The notes under the pieces were generated by a model that worked only from the letters and a program-made list of their open reading frames with translations, was not told the origin of the DNA and searched no databases. A stretch of DNA of 64,000 nt from Neolewinella aurantiaca. GTDB lineage: Bacteria; Bacteroidota; Bacteroidia; Chitinophagales; Saprospiraceae. The stretch lies in the NCBI RefSeq assembly GCF_008014675.1, contig NZ_VOXD01000031.1, forward strand, positions 1 through 64,000, read 5' to 3'. Shown here in pieces: positions 51,895-59,738 of this stretch (position 1 is its first letter; every line of letters begins with the position of its first letter). Position numbers and translations under genes: made by a program.

Positions 51895-53801
51895 TGCGTT
51901 CGTTTATCCTACTGGTCTTCCTCTCATTTAACCTCGGTGCTCAGGATGTGGACTACTCGGCGTTCACTATTCCGCCGGAACTAAAGGAAGGCGCCAGTTC
52001 TGTCGTCCGGCTGCGGGATATCACCTACGAAGTGCATTCCACCAATAAAGCAACCCGAACGGAGCGCAAGGTGGTTACCATCCTCAATGACCAGCACCAG
52101 CACGAAAACAGGATGGTGATGCACTACGACAAGGATACCGACGTAGTTACGTTTAAAGCAACTCTTTACGATGCGTACGGAGATAAAGTAAAAACGGCGA
52201 AAAAGTCAGACATCGAAGACTTTCTCTACATCTCCAGCGGCCAGTTCTACGAGGACAACCGGGTAATGACAACCGTCATCGAAGACCTCAGCTATCCTTA
52301 CACTGTGGAATTTGAGTACAAATCTGTAGTAAAAGACTTCAGCATGGTCGCTGGTTTCCCGAACTGGCAGCCACTGGGTTTCAATCAGTCCGTTGAGCGG
52401 GCGAGTTTCGAGGCCATCGTCCCGGCTGATAACGAGCTACTCTACTACCAGAACGAATTACCGGAGCCGGAAACATCTTCATCCGCAAAAGGAAAGGTTT
52501 ACCGCTGGGAAGTGAGCGGCCTGACCGCCAGAAAGTACGAAACTGACGCACCGCCCGCCAGCAAAACGATGCCCTACCTGCGAACCGGGTTGCGGGCGTT
52601 CTCGATCGGTGATTACCATGGCACTTACGACAGCTGGCAAAGCTTCGGAGCTTTTATCGGTGGACTAATGGACGGTCGCGACGAACTCCCCGGTGAGCTG
52701 GTGACTCTCGTTCACGAATCGACTAATGGCATCAGCTCGGAGCGGGAAAAGATTGAACAACTTTACCGTCTCCTGCAGGAGCGCACCCGTTACGTAGGCG
52801 TCCAACTCGGCGTGGGAGGCTGGCAGCCTTTTTCTGCCGGTTACGTCGAGGAAAACCGTTTTGGCGATTGCAAAGCCCTGAGTAACTACATGGGAGCAAT
52901 GCTGAAAGAGGTTGGCATAGAAAGCTATCCCGTCCTCGTTTACGCCGGAGAAACGCCTTACTTCCCGGTCGACGAAAACTTTACGACTTCCGCCTTCAAC
53001 CACATGATTCTCTACGTGCCTTCTGAGGATATGTATCTCGAATGTACCAGCAGCGACGCACCTCCTGGTTACCTCGGTGATGGGACCGACGACCGAAACG
53101 TACTTCACATCACGCCCGAAGGAGGAAAGCTTGCCCGGACTCCCGCCCTGAAAACCGCCGACAACGGTCATCTCCGTACCATCACGATCGCTGTGAAGAA
53201 TAGTGGTTCGGCTGATGTTCGGCTCGACGCAGGATACTACGGAGCCAGCCACGATCTGCTCCGCTATTACGCCAGCAACGAACTCGACGAAAAAAAACTG
53301 CGCGAAGGCCTGCAGCGCAATGACGTACTGCCTGATGTGAACGGACAGGATTTCTCTCTCTCCTGCAATCCCGACCTGCCCGTAGCGGAACTCAGGTATA
53401 CCACCGAAGTACCCGGTTACGTCCGCAAATTGGGTAAGCGGATGTTTGTTCCCCTGAATAAGTTCTACGCCTACGATTATGTGCCGGATAAACTGACGGA
53501 GAGGAAGTTTCCGATCGTCAGCAACATTGCCCGCTTTTACGTGGACACCGTTCACCTAAACTTCCCCGACGAACTGGAGGTGGAGAGTCTTGGCGACGAG
53601 GAAACCACCATCCGGCATGCCGCCGGAGAGTACCGCGCGCAGGTTGTTTCTGCCCCCGGTTCCATTACATGGATCCGGACGCTCAAGCTTTTGCCGGTAG
53701 ATTTACCGGCTTCCGGTTATGAGGAATACCGCCAGTTTTTTGTGGACGTGAGGAAGGCCGAGAAACGGCAGGTCGTCCTGAGAACCAAGCGGACAAAGTA
53801 G
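51894..53801 (+). CDS. DUF3857 / transglutaminase-like protein, second paralogue
   Basis: 635 residues, signal peptide ending LGAQ near residue 18. The DUF3857 domain is at ~45-210 (TRTERKVVTILNDQHQHENRMV, VIEDLSYPYTVEFEYKSVV). The transglutaminase-like core is at ~275-390 with EQLYRLLQERTRYVGVQLGVGGWQPF, NRFGDCKALSNYMGAML (cysteine present, catalytic Cys-x-x-x-x-x) and FNHMILYV (His). Unlike the upstream paralogue it keeps the cysteine, so it may be catalytically active. The stop of the first gene overlaps its ATG (TAATG), so they are translationally coupled. Function unknown. Confidence 0.88.
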   Translation: MRSFILLVFLSFNLGAQDVDYSAFTIPPELKEGASSVVRLRDITYEVHSTNKATRTERKVVTILNDQHQHENRMVMHYDKDTDVVTFKATLYDAYGDKVKTAKKSDIEDFLYISSGQFYEDNRVMTTVIEDLSYPYTVEFEYKSVVKDFSMVAGFPNWQPLGFNQSVERASFEAIVPADNELLYYQNELPEPETSSSAKGKVYRWEVSGLTARKYETDAPPASKTMPYLRTGLRAFSIGDYHGTYDSWQSFGAFIGGLMDGRDELPGELVTLVHESTNGISSEREKIEQLYRLLQERTRYVGVQLGVGGWQPFSAGYVEENRFGDCKALSNYMGAMLKEVGIESYPVLVYAGETPYFPVDENFTTSAFNHMILYVPSEDMYLECTSSDAPPGYLGDGTDDRNVLHITPEGGKLARTPALKTADNGHLRTITIAVKNSGSADVRLDAGYYGASHDLLRYYASNELDEKKLREGLQRNDVLPDVNGQDFSLSCNPDLPVAELRYTTEVPGYVRKLGKRMFVPLNKFYAYDYVPDKLTERKFPIVSNIARFYVDTVHLNFPDELEVESLGDEETTIRHAAGEYRAQVVSAPGSITWIRTLKLLPVDLPASGYEEYRQFFVDVRKAEKRQVVLRTKRTK

Positions 53802-53861
53802 ACGGGGTGTGGGCTTCAATGCCTCTCCGGGGGCGAAAGTCAGAAATCCGCAAACGTTCTC

Positions 53862-53882
53862 TGCATCCTGCGTCAGCGCCCC
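53862..53882 (+). repeat. Dispersed REP-like repeat, copy 12
   Basis: The copy begins TGCATCCTGCGTCAGCGCCC, 61 nt after the DUF3857 stop. Copy 13, inverted, follows 20 nt later. Confidence 0.75.
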
Positions 53883-53902
53883 CGAAATACTTAAGAACAG
53901 GC

Positions 53903-53922
53903 GGCGCGAACGCAGGATGCAA
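53903..53922 (-). repeat. Dispersed REP-like repeat, copy 13 (pairs with copy 12)
   Basis: GGCGCGAACGCAGGATGCAA, in inverted orientation to copy 12, ends 9 nt before the yfhO-like stop. The two copies can form a ~17-bp stem with a 2-nt internal mismatch, so they may act as a terminator for both convergent genes. Confidence 0.8.
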
Positions 53923-53930
53923 GGAAGGTT

Positions 53931-56402
53931 TTAAGCCGCTGTTGCAGCCTTTCTGTTTTCCATAAAACGCCAGCCGGCGTACCCGATGAGTCCGAGAATA
54001 ATCAACAGGCTGCAGATCATGGAAATGGTCTTGCCCGTGAAGTAGCTCGCTGGGTGGAACGTCATCGTGATGGTGTGCTGCCCGGCAGGAACGCGCAATC
54101 CGCGGAGGATGTAATTGGTCCGGATCAACTCGGCGGGCGATCCGTCAATGGTGGCTTCCCAACCGAGGTCCGGGCCGTACCATACTTCGGAGAAAACAAC
54201 TAGTTGCTCGGAAGGAGAATTGAAGGAGTAAGTGAGCTCGTTGGGCGAGTAATTGGTAATCTCGATGGAGCCTTCGCCGGTGGGCTGCAAGCCCGCCACC
54301 TCATCGCTGAAGTCGGAGTGAACGATGGCGGTTCCCTTGAGGTTTTCGACGGTGCCTAGCGCATTGAATTCGGCATCGTTGGAGCTGACGGGCATAATGT
54401 CGTTCACCAGCCATGCTGCACCGTATGCTGCGGGGTTCTGCTGCGCCTGCGGCGCACCTCCCTGACCGGGTACGATAATGTACTTGGTGTTGAGCATATT
54501 GATCACGTCCGGATCACGCGAAATGAGGTACTTCGTGATGATGTCCTGGTAGCGGCGCATTTTTACGGCCGAGTAACCACCGATGTGCTTGTGGTAGTAG
54601 CTCGTCATCGGGTCCTGGTGGAAACTGGTGGTAAGGTTGAAGACCCGGTAATGAATGTCGGGGTCCGCCAGAATTTGCTTGTCTGCCGCTGTCATCGGCA
54701 CTTCTTTCGTGCGCTTATTGACCGTAACCCAGTTTTTGTCGCTGATGTAGCGTCCGTTGATGCCGCTGAAATCGAAAGCGACCAGTGCGGTAAGGGCAAG
54801 ACCTGCGATGAGCGGACTCACCGTTTTTCTGAACAGCAGGAACAGTACGCCGAACGTAAGCCCCACGAAGAGGAAACTGCGCCAGGCGTCGGCCATGTAA
54901 AGGCTCCGGCGGCTTTCCTCCAGGCCGGCAAGGATATTACGGAGTGCACCCGGTTTCTGCTGCTCGACGCCGGCGAACATGCTGGCATCGGTCGGTGAGG
55001 AAAATCCGAGGACAGAGGGAAATACGAAAAGTACCATGAGACCGAAAACGGCAGCTGCGATACCGCTGTACAGCAGTTGCTTACGGGCAGTCTCGGGGGT
55101 ATCTTCCCGGGTCCGCAGCCAGCGGTCGATGCCAAACACACCCAGCCCGACCATCATGAAGGGCAGGATGTTCAGCGCCGACGAGGGCGCGCGGAGTTTG
55201 TTGAGGTAGGGCAGGGTGTCGTACAGGAAATGGTTGAAGCCATCGAGGTATTTACCCATACTCAGGCCCATGACCAGAAGGGTACCCAGACCAAGCCAGA
55301 TGGCCAGCGAGCGGCGGGCGGTAAACAATCCGAAGATGAAAAGAGCCCAGATCACGGCACCGAGGTACTCAGGCCCTGCCGTTCCTTCTATTTTACCGCC
55401 GTGGTAAGCCGGTACCCGGTTGGCCGGCGGAGCCTGAAAGCCGGCAGAGCGCATTGCCGCCGAGAAAGCCCGGTCGTTGAAGGCCTGGCCACCGCCGCCT
55501 CCGGCGGCGAGCGGTGCGTAGGTAGCAATGATGTCTTTAGTGTTGTTACTCCACATGGTGGCGTAGTCCCACGCAAGACCGTCCTCGGGGACATCACCCG
55601 AAGGCGTGCTGCTGTCTACAAGGGGCGTCTCCAGCACCTGCCCGCCACGCATGGTGGCGGGGCTGTACTCCAGCGTAGTCATAAGGTTACTTGCGCCAGC
55701 TCCGATGGCGAGGACGAGACCAACAACCAACACGCCGAGAGATTTACCAAAGCTGACCAACTCGCCCGCGCGTACCGCTTTGACCAGTTGCGCAATCCCG
55801 TACACCGGCAGCGTAAGGCCGAAGTAGTACAACATCTGCGGGTGGTTAGACATGATTGCCATGCCCATACCCAGGGCAAACAGCAGACCGCCCAGGAGGT
55901 AGTATTTCCGGAAAGCCATGATGACGCCGCCTGCAACCAGGGGCAGGTAAAAGATGGTCTGAACCTTAGTGGTGTGCCCGGCTCCGTACACCACCAGGGT
56001 AGTGGTGGCGAGGCCCACACCGACGCCGCCCGCTATTGACAGCCAGGGGTTTACGCCATTCAGGACCAAAAGCAGGTAGCAACAAAGCATACCGGCAAAG
56101 AAAATACCCGCTCCGCCGCCAATGAAGGCGCGGAAAGGCTTGCCGAGGTATTTGAGGTTGTTGCCCGCGCTGACCGTCGAAATCAGGTAGGTTGGCATCC
56201 CGCTGAAGCTCGTTCCGGTCCAGTTGGCGCGCTCGCCGGTTGCTTCGGCGTAGTCTTTCATCTCCTTCGAGGCAGCCCGGTAGCTCTGTATGTCTCCCTG
56301 CCGGAGGCCTTTGCCCGAAAACTGAGGGCTGAAGGTAACGCAGGCAACAAGCAGAAAAATAACAACTGCAGCAATGTGGGGTAGTGCTTTCTTAAAATCC
56401 AT
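53931..56402 (-). CDS. YfhO-family membrane protein
   Basis: 823 residues from the ATG at 56402 (MDFKKALPHIAAVVIFLLVACVTF). About a dozen transmembrane helices span residues ~8-560, followed by a soluble C-terminal domain ending with a last helix (~790-815). Segments such as VGLGVFGIDRWL and VVFSEVWYGPDLGWEATIDGSPAELIRTNY fit the YfhO family of GT-C-type glycosyltransferases that modify teichoic acids or lipids. It is 11 nt downstream of gpsA on the same strand and probably in one operon. Acceptor unknown. Confidence 0.87.
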   Translation of the reverse strand: MDFKKALPHIAAVVIFLLVACVTFSPQFSGKGLRQGDIQSYRAASKEMKDYAEATGERANWTGTSFSGMPTYLISTVSAGNNLKYLGKPFRAFIGGGAGIFFAGMLCCYLLLVLNGVNPWLSIAGGVGVGLATTTLVVYGAGHTTKVQTIFYLPLVAGGVIMAFRKYYLLGGLLFALGMGMAIMSNHPQMLYYFGLTLPVYGIAQLVKAVRAGELVSFGKSLGVLVVGLVLAIGAGASNLMTTLEYSPATMRGGQVLETPLVDSSTPSGDVPEDGLAWDYATMWSNNTKDIIATYAPLAAGGGGGQAFNDRAFSAAMRSAGFQAPPANRVPAYHGGKIEGTAGPEYLGAVIWALFIFGLFTARRSLAIWLGLGTLLVMGLSMGKYLDGFNHFLYDTLPYLNKLRAPSSALNILPFMMVGLGVFGIDRWLRTREDTPETARKQLLYSGIAAAVFGLMVLFVFPSVLGFSSPTDASMFAGVEQQKPGALRNILAGLEESRRSLYMADAWRSFLFVGLTFGVLFLLFRKTVSPLIAGLALTALVAFDFSGINGRYISDKNWVTVNKRTKEVPMTAADKQILADPDIHYRVFNLTTSFHQDPMTSYYHKHIGGYSAVKMRRYQDIITKYLISRDPDVINMLNTKYIIVPGQGGAPQAQQNPAAYGAAWLVNDIMPVSSNDAEFNALGTVENLKGTAIVHSDFSDEVAGLQPTGEGSIEITNYSPNELTYSFNSPSEQLVVFSEVWYGPDLGWEATIDGSPAELIRTNYILRGLRVPAGQHTITMTFHPASYFTGKTISMICSLLIILGLIGYAGWRFMENRKAATAA

Positions 56403-56413
56403 GGACGGCAAAC

Positions 56414-57454
56414 TTATAAAAAATCCACGTCAACCTCGTAAGGGTACGTGATCAGGTAATTCATGGCGACTTCGATGGGAAAGCCCTCGAAGACGATTTG
56501 GTACAACATTTCGGTGATGGGCACCCGCAGGCGCAGGTTTTTAGCCAGGTGGCGGGTAATCATCAGGGTGCGGACGCCTTCAGCCAGTTCCTGGCTGGTG
56601 CTGCGCACTTCCTCCAGGGTCTCCCCGGTTCCGAGCCGGAACCCAAAGGTGTAATTTCGGCTTTTGCTGGAAGTAGCCGTCGCAATCAGGTCACCAACCC
56701 CGGCGGTCCCGAAAAACGCCCGGTTGTCGCTCCCCAGTGCGCGTCCGAAATGTATCATTTCGTGCAGGCCCCGGGTTATCATCATGGCCTGAACGTTTTT
56801 GCCCAGTCCGTATCCCTTCAGGATGCCGGAGCCGAGGGCAATCACATTTTTGAGTACGCCCGCAAGCTCGGCGCCGAGTACGTCGTGAGTAGAGAAAACG
56901 TGCAGCTGACTTGAAGAGAGCACTTCGGTGGAACGCCTGATCACTTCGTCGAACTTACTGGCAATAACGGAACCCGAAGGCTGACCATCGAGCAGCTCCC
57001 GCGCCAGGTTCGGTCCGGTGAGAGCCCCGGTACGAACCACTACGCTCTCCTGCAGCATAACTTCGGTCATGGTGTGGACCTGCTTGCGGTCGATGCCGAG
57101 CTTGGGCACATCATTCAGGTCTACGCCCGTAATGTCGAAACCTTTGGTTCCGTGCAACAGTACGTGGCTGGGCTCGAGGTAAGGCGTTACCGATTTCATC
57201 ATGGCCCGGAAACTGTCTGATGGAACAATCGGCAGGATTAACTGGCAGCGGCCGGCGATTTCTTCGAAATCATTGAGTACCGTTACACGATCGTGCAGAG
57301 GCACTCCGAACCGGAACCTGTTCTTACGCAGTTGCTCTACCAGTTCAGGGTTACGGGAATAAACCAGCACATCGGTATTGAGGGCCAGTAAGTTGGCCAT
57401 TGCCGTTCCAAATGATCCGGCACCGATTATGCCGACAGGCTCCTTTTTGGACAT
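56414..57454 (-). CDS. gpsA: NAD(P)H-dependent glycerol-3-phosphate dehydrogenase
   Basis: 346 residues; reduces dihydroxyacetone phosphate to sn-glycerol-3-phosphate for phospholipid synthesis. The NAD(P)-binding motif GIIGAGSFGTAMANLLA is at the N-terminus (~9-25). SGPNLARE-like TGPNLARELLDG, the lysine-containing LKNVIALGSGILKGYGLG and the FFGTAGVGDLIATATSSKSRNY segment are all GpsA hallmarks. It is slightly longer than average. A TACCTTGG box lies on the minus strand at 57475-57482, 20 nt before the ATG. Confidence 0.94.
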   Translation of the reverse strand: MSKKEPVGIIGAGSFGTAMANLLALNTDVLVYSRNPELVEQLRKNRFRFGVPLHDRVTVLNDFEEIAGRCQLILPIVPSDSFRAMMKSVTPYLEPSHVLLHGTKGFDITGVDLNDVPKLGIDRKQVHTMTEVMLQESVVVRTGALTGPNLARELLDGQPSGSVIASKFDEVIRRSTEVLSSSQLHVFSTHDVLGAELAGVLKNVIALGSGILKGYGLGKNVQAMMITRGLHEMIHFGRALGSDNRAFFGTAGVGDLIATATSSKSRNYTFGFRLGTGETLEEVRSTSQELAEGVRTLMITRHLAKNLRLRVPITEMLYQIVFEGFPIEVAMNYLITYPYEVDVDFL

Positions 57455-57474
57455 AGGCTATTGGGTTGCGGGCG

Positions 57475-57482
57475 CCAAGGTA
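57475..57482 (-). promoter_or_regulatory. Possible -7 box of gpsA
   Basis: The minus strand reads TACCTTGG, 20 nt before the gpsA ATG. It is the likely start of the gpsA-yfhO operon. Confidence 0.45.
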
Positions 57483-57567
57483 CGAACCTTAGCGGGGTAG
57501 TTGGTAGCGTAGCGGTGGCCGGTTCGGGGTAAAGGGTAAATCATTTGCCGCGCCTCAGGCGCGCGGG

Positions 57568-57969
57568 CTACTCGTCTTCAAGATCAAAAAGATCACCTTT
57601 GAAGCGCTCGATGGTACGTCGTTCCCGTTTTGTGGGCCGTCCGGCGCCTTTTTCCCGGAATTCGGTGCCGGCTTTGCCGACAAACCAGTCTTTGTACTTA
57701 TTGAGTTCTTCCTGGGGGGTGTGGTCGGTGTAGCAGGTGACAGCAATGGGTGCACCGACTCTTTTTTCGAGCAGTTCCAGGATTTCGTATTCGAGGTTAA
57801 AGCCGTTCTTCTGCACGGTCACCCGGTCACCGACCGAAACAGAAGTGCTGGGCTTAACGACCGAGCCGTTGACCCGAACCTTGCCTGACCGGACGGTGTC
57901 TCCGGCAAGGGTTCGGCTTTTGAAGATGCGCACGGCCCACAGCCATTTATCGATACGTACTTTTTCCAT
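57568..57969 (-). CDS. S4-domain RNA-binding protein (Hsp15-like)
   Basis: 133 residues from the ATG at 57969 (MEKVRIDKWLWAVRIFKSRTLA). An N-terminal S4 RNA-binding domain spans ~1-60 with the signature R-IDKWLWAVRIFKSR and GKVRVNGSVVKPS. A basic C-terminal tail (REKGAGRPTKRERRTIERFKGD) follows. Hsp15-type proteins rescue stalled 50S subunits carrying peptidyl-tRNA. It lies between gpsA and a divergent lipoprotein gene across a repeat pair. A short hairpin (CGCGCCTCAGGCGCG, ~57549-57563) follows its stop. Confidence 0.9.
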   Translation of the reverse strand: MEKVRIDKWLWAVRIFKSRTLAGDTVRSGKVRVNGSVVKPSTSVSVGDRVTVQKNGFNLEYEILELLEKRVGAPIAVTCYTDHTPQEELNKYKDWFVGKAGTEFREKGAGRPTKRERRTIERFKGDLFDLEDE

Positions 57970-58057
57970 ATTCGTTGGTTGACAACATAACGATTGCAGG
58001 GGTAGTGATTGTTTAACCATAGGGACGGAAAGGATCAGGAGTTTACAAAAAAATGAA

Positions 58058-58078
58058 GGGCGGGGCCGCAGGTGCAAA
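58058..58078 (-). repeat. Dispersed REP-like repeat, copy 14
   Basis: The copy GGGCGGGGCCGCAGGTGCAA continues one base further with A. It faces copy 15 in the divergent region upstream of the S4 protein gene and the lipoprotein gene. Confidence 0.75.
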
Positions 58079-58140
58079 GCTGGTTCGTAAAACGCTCCTT
58101 CGGGGAGTAAAACACCCTCTGCCTCCTCATAAGTTCCACA

Positions 58141-58159
58141 TTGCACCTGCGGCCGCGCC
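58141..58159 (+). repeat. Dispersed REP-like repeat, copy 15 (pairs with copy 14)
   Basis: TTGCACCTGCGGCCGCGCC is the inverted partner of copy 14, 62 nt away. The two can form a ~15-bp stem (TTTGCACCTGCGGCC type), as in bacterial interspersed mosaic elements. Confidence 0.8.
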
Positions 58160-58205
58160 ACAAAATTCTCCTTCGGTTCGTTAAATTATCAGCAAACCAA
58201 AAGCC

Positions 58206-58213
58206 TACCTTTA
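58206..58213 (+). promoter_or_regulatory. -7 box of the lipoprotein gene, predicted leaderless
   Basis: TACCTTTA followed by CACCA and then ATG at 58219, a 5-nt gap. It resembles the 4-nt spaced boxes at 7849, 12936 and 12957. Confidence 0.55.
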
Positions 58214-58218
58214 CACCA

Positions 58219-58989
58219 ATGACTAAATTTCTACTAACCTTAAGTTTGTCGGCCCTGTTTCTGCTCTCCGCCTGCGAAGAGGAAACGGCCACGCCAACGG
58301 ATTTTTCTGCTGACTTTGCTTACTTTCCCATTGAGCTCAACGAGCCGAAATACTTTGCCCTTGACAGCATCGTGCTCTTCAATACCGTTGGGGGTATTGT
58401 GTACGATACTGCCCGGCTGGAGGTGCGGGAAACCCTCGTGGAACGCTATGAGGCCGCCGACGGCACCGAAACTTTTCGCGGCGAGCGCTGGGACCGCCGA
58501 CTCCCCGACGGAGAGTGGCGTTTCCGGCAAACCTTCAGCATGAGCCGCTCAAACCTGCGGGCAACCCGCAACGAAGACAACCTAAGCTTCACCAAAATGG
58601 TGTTCCCGGTCAGTGAAGGTAAACGCTGGGACGGGCACACGGCTTTCGATGACTCCCGTTCTTTTGTCGTTGGGGGAGAGTTTGTCGAAATTTATCAGGG
58701 ATGGGATTACCGCTACACCAGTACTGATAACAGCATCGCGGCCGGCTCCGCCGCGCTGGATATTGAAGGTGCGGTTGTAATCGAGCAAGACGCTACCGAC
58801 AACCTCATCACACAGAGCATCGCGTACGAAATCTACGCCCCGAACATCGGCCTCGTAGAACGCTTCATCGATGCCCGCCGCACACAGTGTCGTATTTGCT
58901 GCAATGTGGATACCGAACTGTGCAGTAACCTCCCCTGGAACGAAAAAGCCGAAAAAGGCTTTATCCTGAAAGAAACATTCCTGAGATAA
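58219..58989 (+). CDS. Lipoprotein of unknown function
   Basis: 256 residues from the ATG at 58219 (MTKFLLTLSLSALFLLSAC). The lipobox is LSAC with Glu-Glu-Glu after it. The mature protein is beta-rich and contains one CRICC cysteine cluster near residue 222 and a final cysteine in TELCSN, so disulfides are possible. Signatures: PIELNEPKYFALDSIVLFN and GERWDRRLPDGEWRF-type segments; I do not recognise a family. Only the export and the near-leaderless promoter are supported. It is divergent from the S4-domain gene and followed by rimM. Confidence 0.75.
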   Translation: MTKFLLTLSLSALFLLSACEEETATPTDFSADFAYFPIELNEPKYFALDSIVLFNTVGGIVYDTARLEVRETLVERYEAADGTETFRGERWDRRLPDGEWRFRQTFSMSRSNLRATRNEDNLSFTKMVFPVSEGKRWDGHTAFDDSRSFVVGGEFVEIYQGWDYRYTSTDNSIAAGSAALDIEGAVVIEQDATDNLITQSIAYEIYAPNIGLVERFIDARRTQCRICCNVDTELCSNLPWNEKAEKGFILKETFLR

Positions 58990-59055
58990 CCACCGGATGA
59001 TGAGAAACCGCTAAAACGGTAGATCTGATCACCTGACTTTTGTAACCCGCAACGT

Positions 59056-59562
59056 ATGGACCTGATAGAAATAGGCTGGACGAGTAAGCCCCACGGCCTC
59101 AAAGGCGAAATAAAACTCCGTATTTCAGAATTTTACGAAGACGACCTCTTCGCCGCAACGTCCGTGTTGATCGGAGACCCGCCCGTGCCCTACTTCGTGG
59201 AGCAACTGCGCGCCGGCGGAGCTGTGATCGGGAAATTCGAAACCCTCGATTCGCGCGAGGAGGTCGCCCTTCTTGCCGGTAAACCCATCTGGTTGTTGGC
59301 CTCGCAGGTCACCGCTGTAGAGGACCCTGAAGAGAAAACACCCTGGGAGGCTCTGGTGGGCTATTCCATCCGCGCCGAAGGTTATCCGCTGCTGGGCCCC
59401 ATCACCGGCATCATGGACCTGCCGGAACACTACCTGGCCGAACTCAAGCACGACGGCAAGGATATCCTCGTCCCGCTGCACGAAAACCTCATATCCGACC
59501 TGGAGGAAGAAGGTAAGATTCTGCAAATGGTCCTCCCCGAGGGGTTGCTTGATTTGAACTAA
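59056..59562 (+). CDS. rimM: 16S rRNA processing protein RimM
   Basis: 168 residues; assists late 30S assembly at the head domain. The N-terminal RimM barrel begins MDLIEIGWTSKPHGLKGEIKLRI (the GxxxKPHGLKGE signature). The C-terminal PRC-barrel follows from ~95 (LVGYSIRAEGYPLLGPITGIMD, ILVPLHENLI). In many bacteria it sits with rpsP, trmD and rplS, but here it stands apart, between a lipoprotein gene and a convergent T9SS cargo gene. Confidence 0.93.
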   Translation: MDLIEIGWTSKPHGLKGEIKLRISEFYEDDLFAATSVLIGDPPVPYFVEQLRAGGAVIGKFETLDSREEVALLAGKPIWLLASQVTAVEDPEEKTPWEALVGYSIRAEGYPLLGPITGIMDLPEHYLAELKHDGKDILVPLHENLISDLEEEGKILQMVLPEGLLDLN

Positions 59563-59649
59563 ACCCGCATTGCTGTTTTTACTGCGCCAGCCCACTTTCC
59601 CAAAGGTTGAGGTCTGACGCTCCGAATCCCAGTGATCTTGTAACGAAAA

Positions 59650-59701
59650 AAGCGCTCAGCGACCAGGCTGCCGAAAACGGAAACCTGAACGCTGAGCGCT
59701 T
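59650..59701 (-). terminator. Terminator of the 347-residue T9SS protein gene
   Basis: Stem AAGCGCTCAGCG / CGCTGAGCGCTT with a ~28-nt loop; AAAAAA precedes it on the plus strand, giving the minus-strand U-run. Located 38 nt after the stop at 59739. Confidence 0.75.
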
Positions 59702-59738
59702 AGTCGTTAAAAACGAATTGCCTGAAGCAGGCAGCGGG

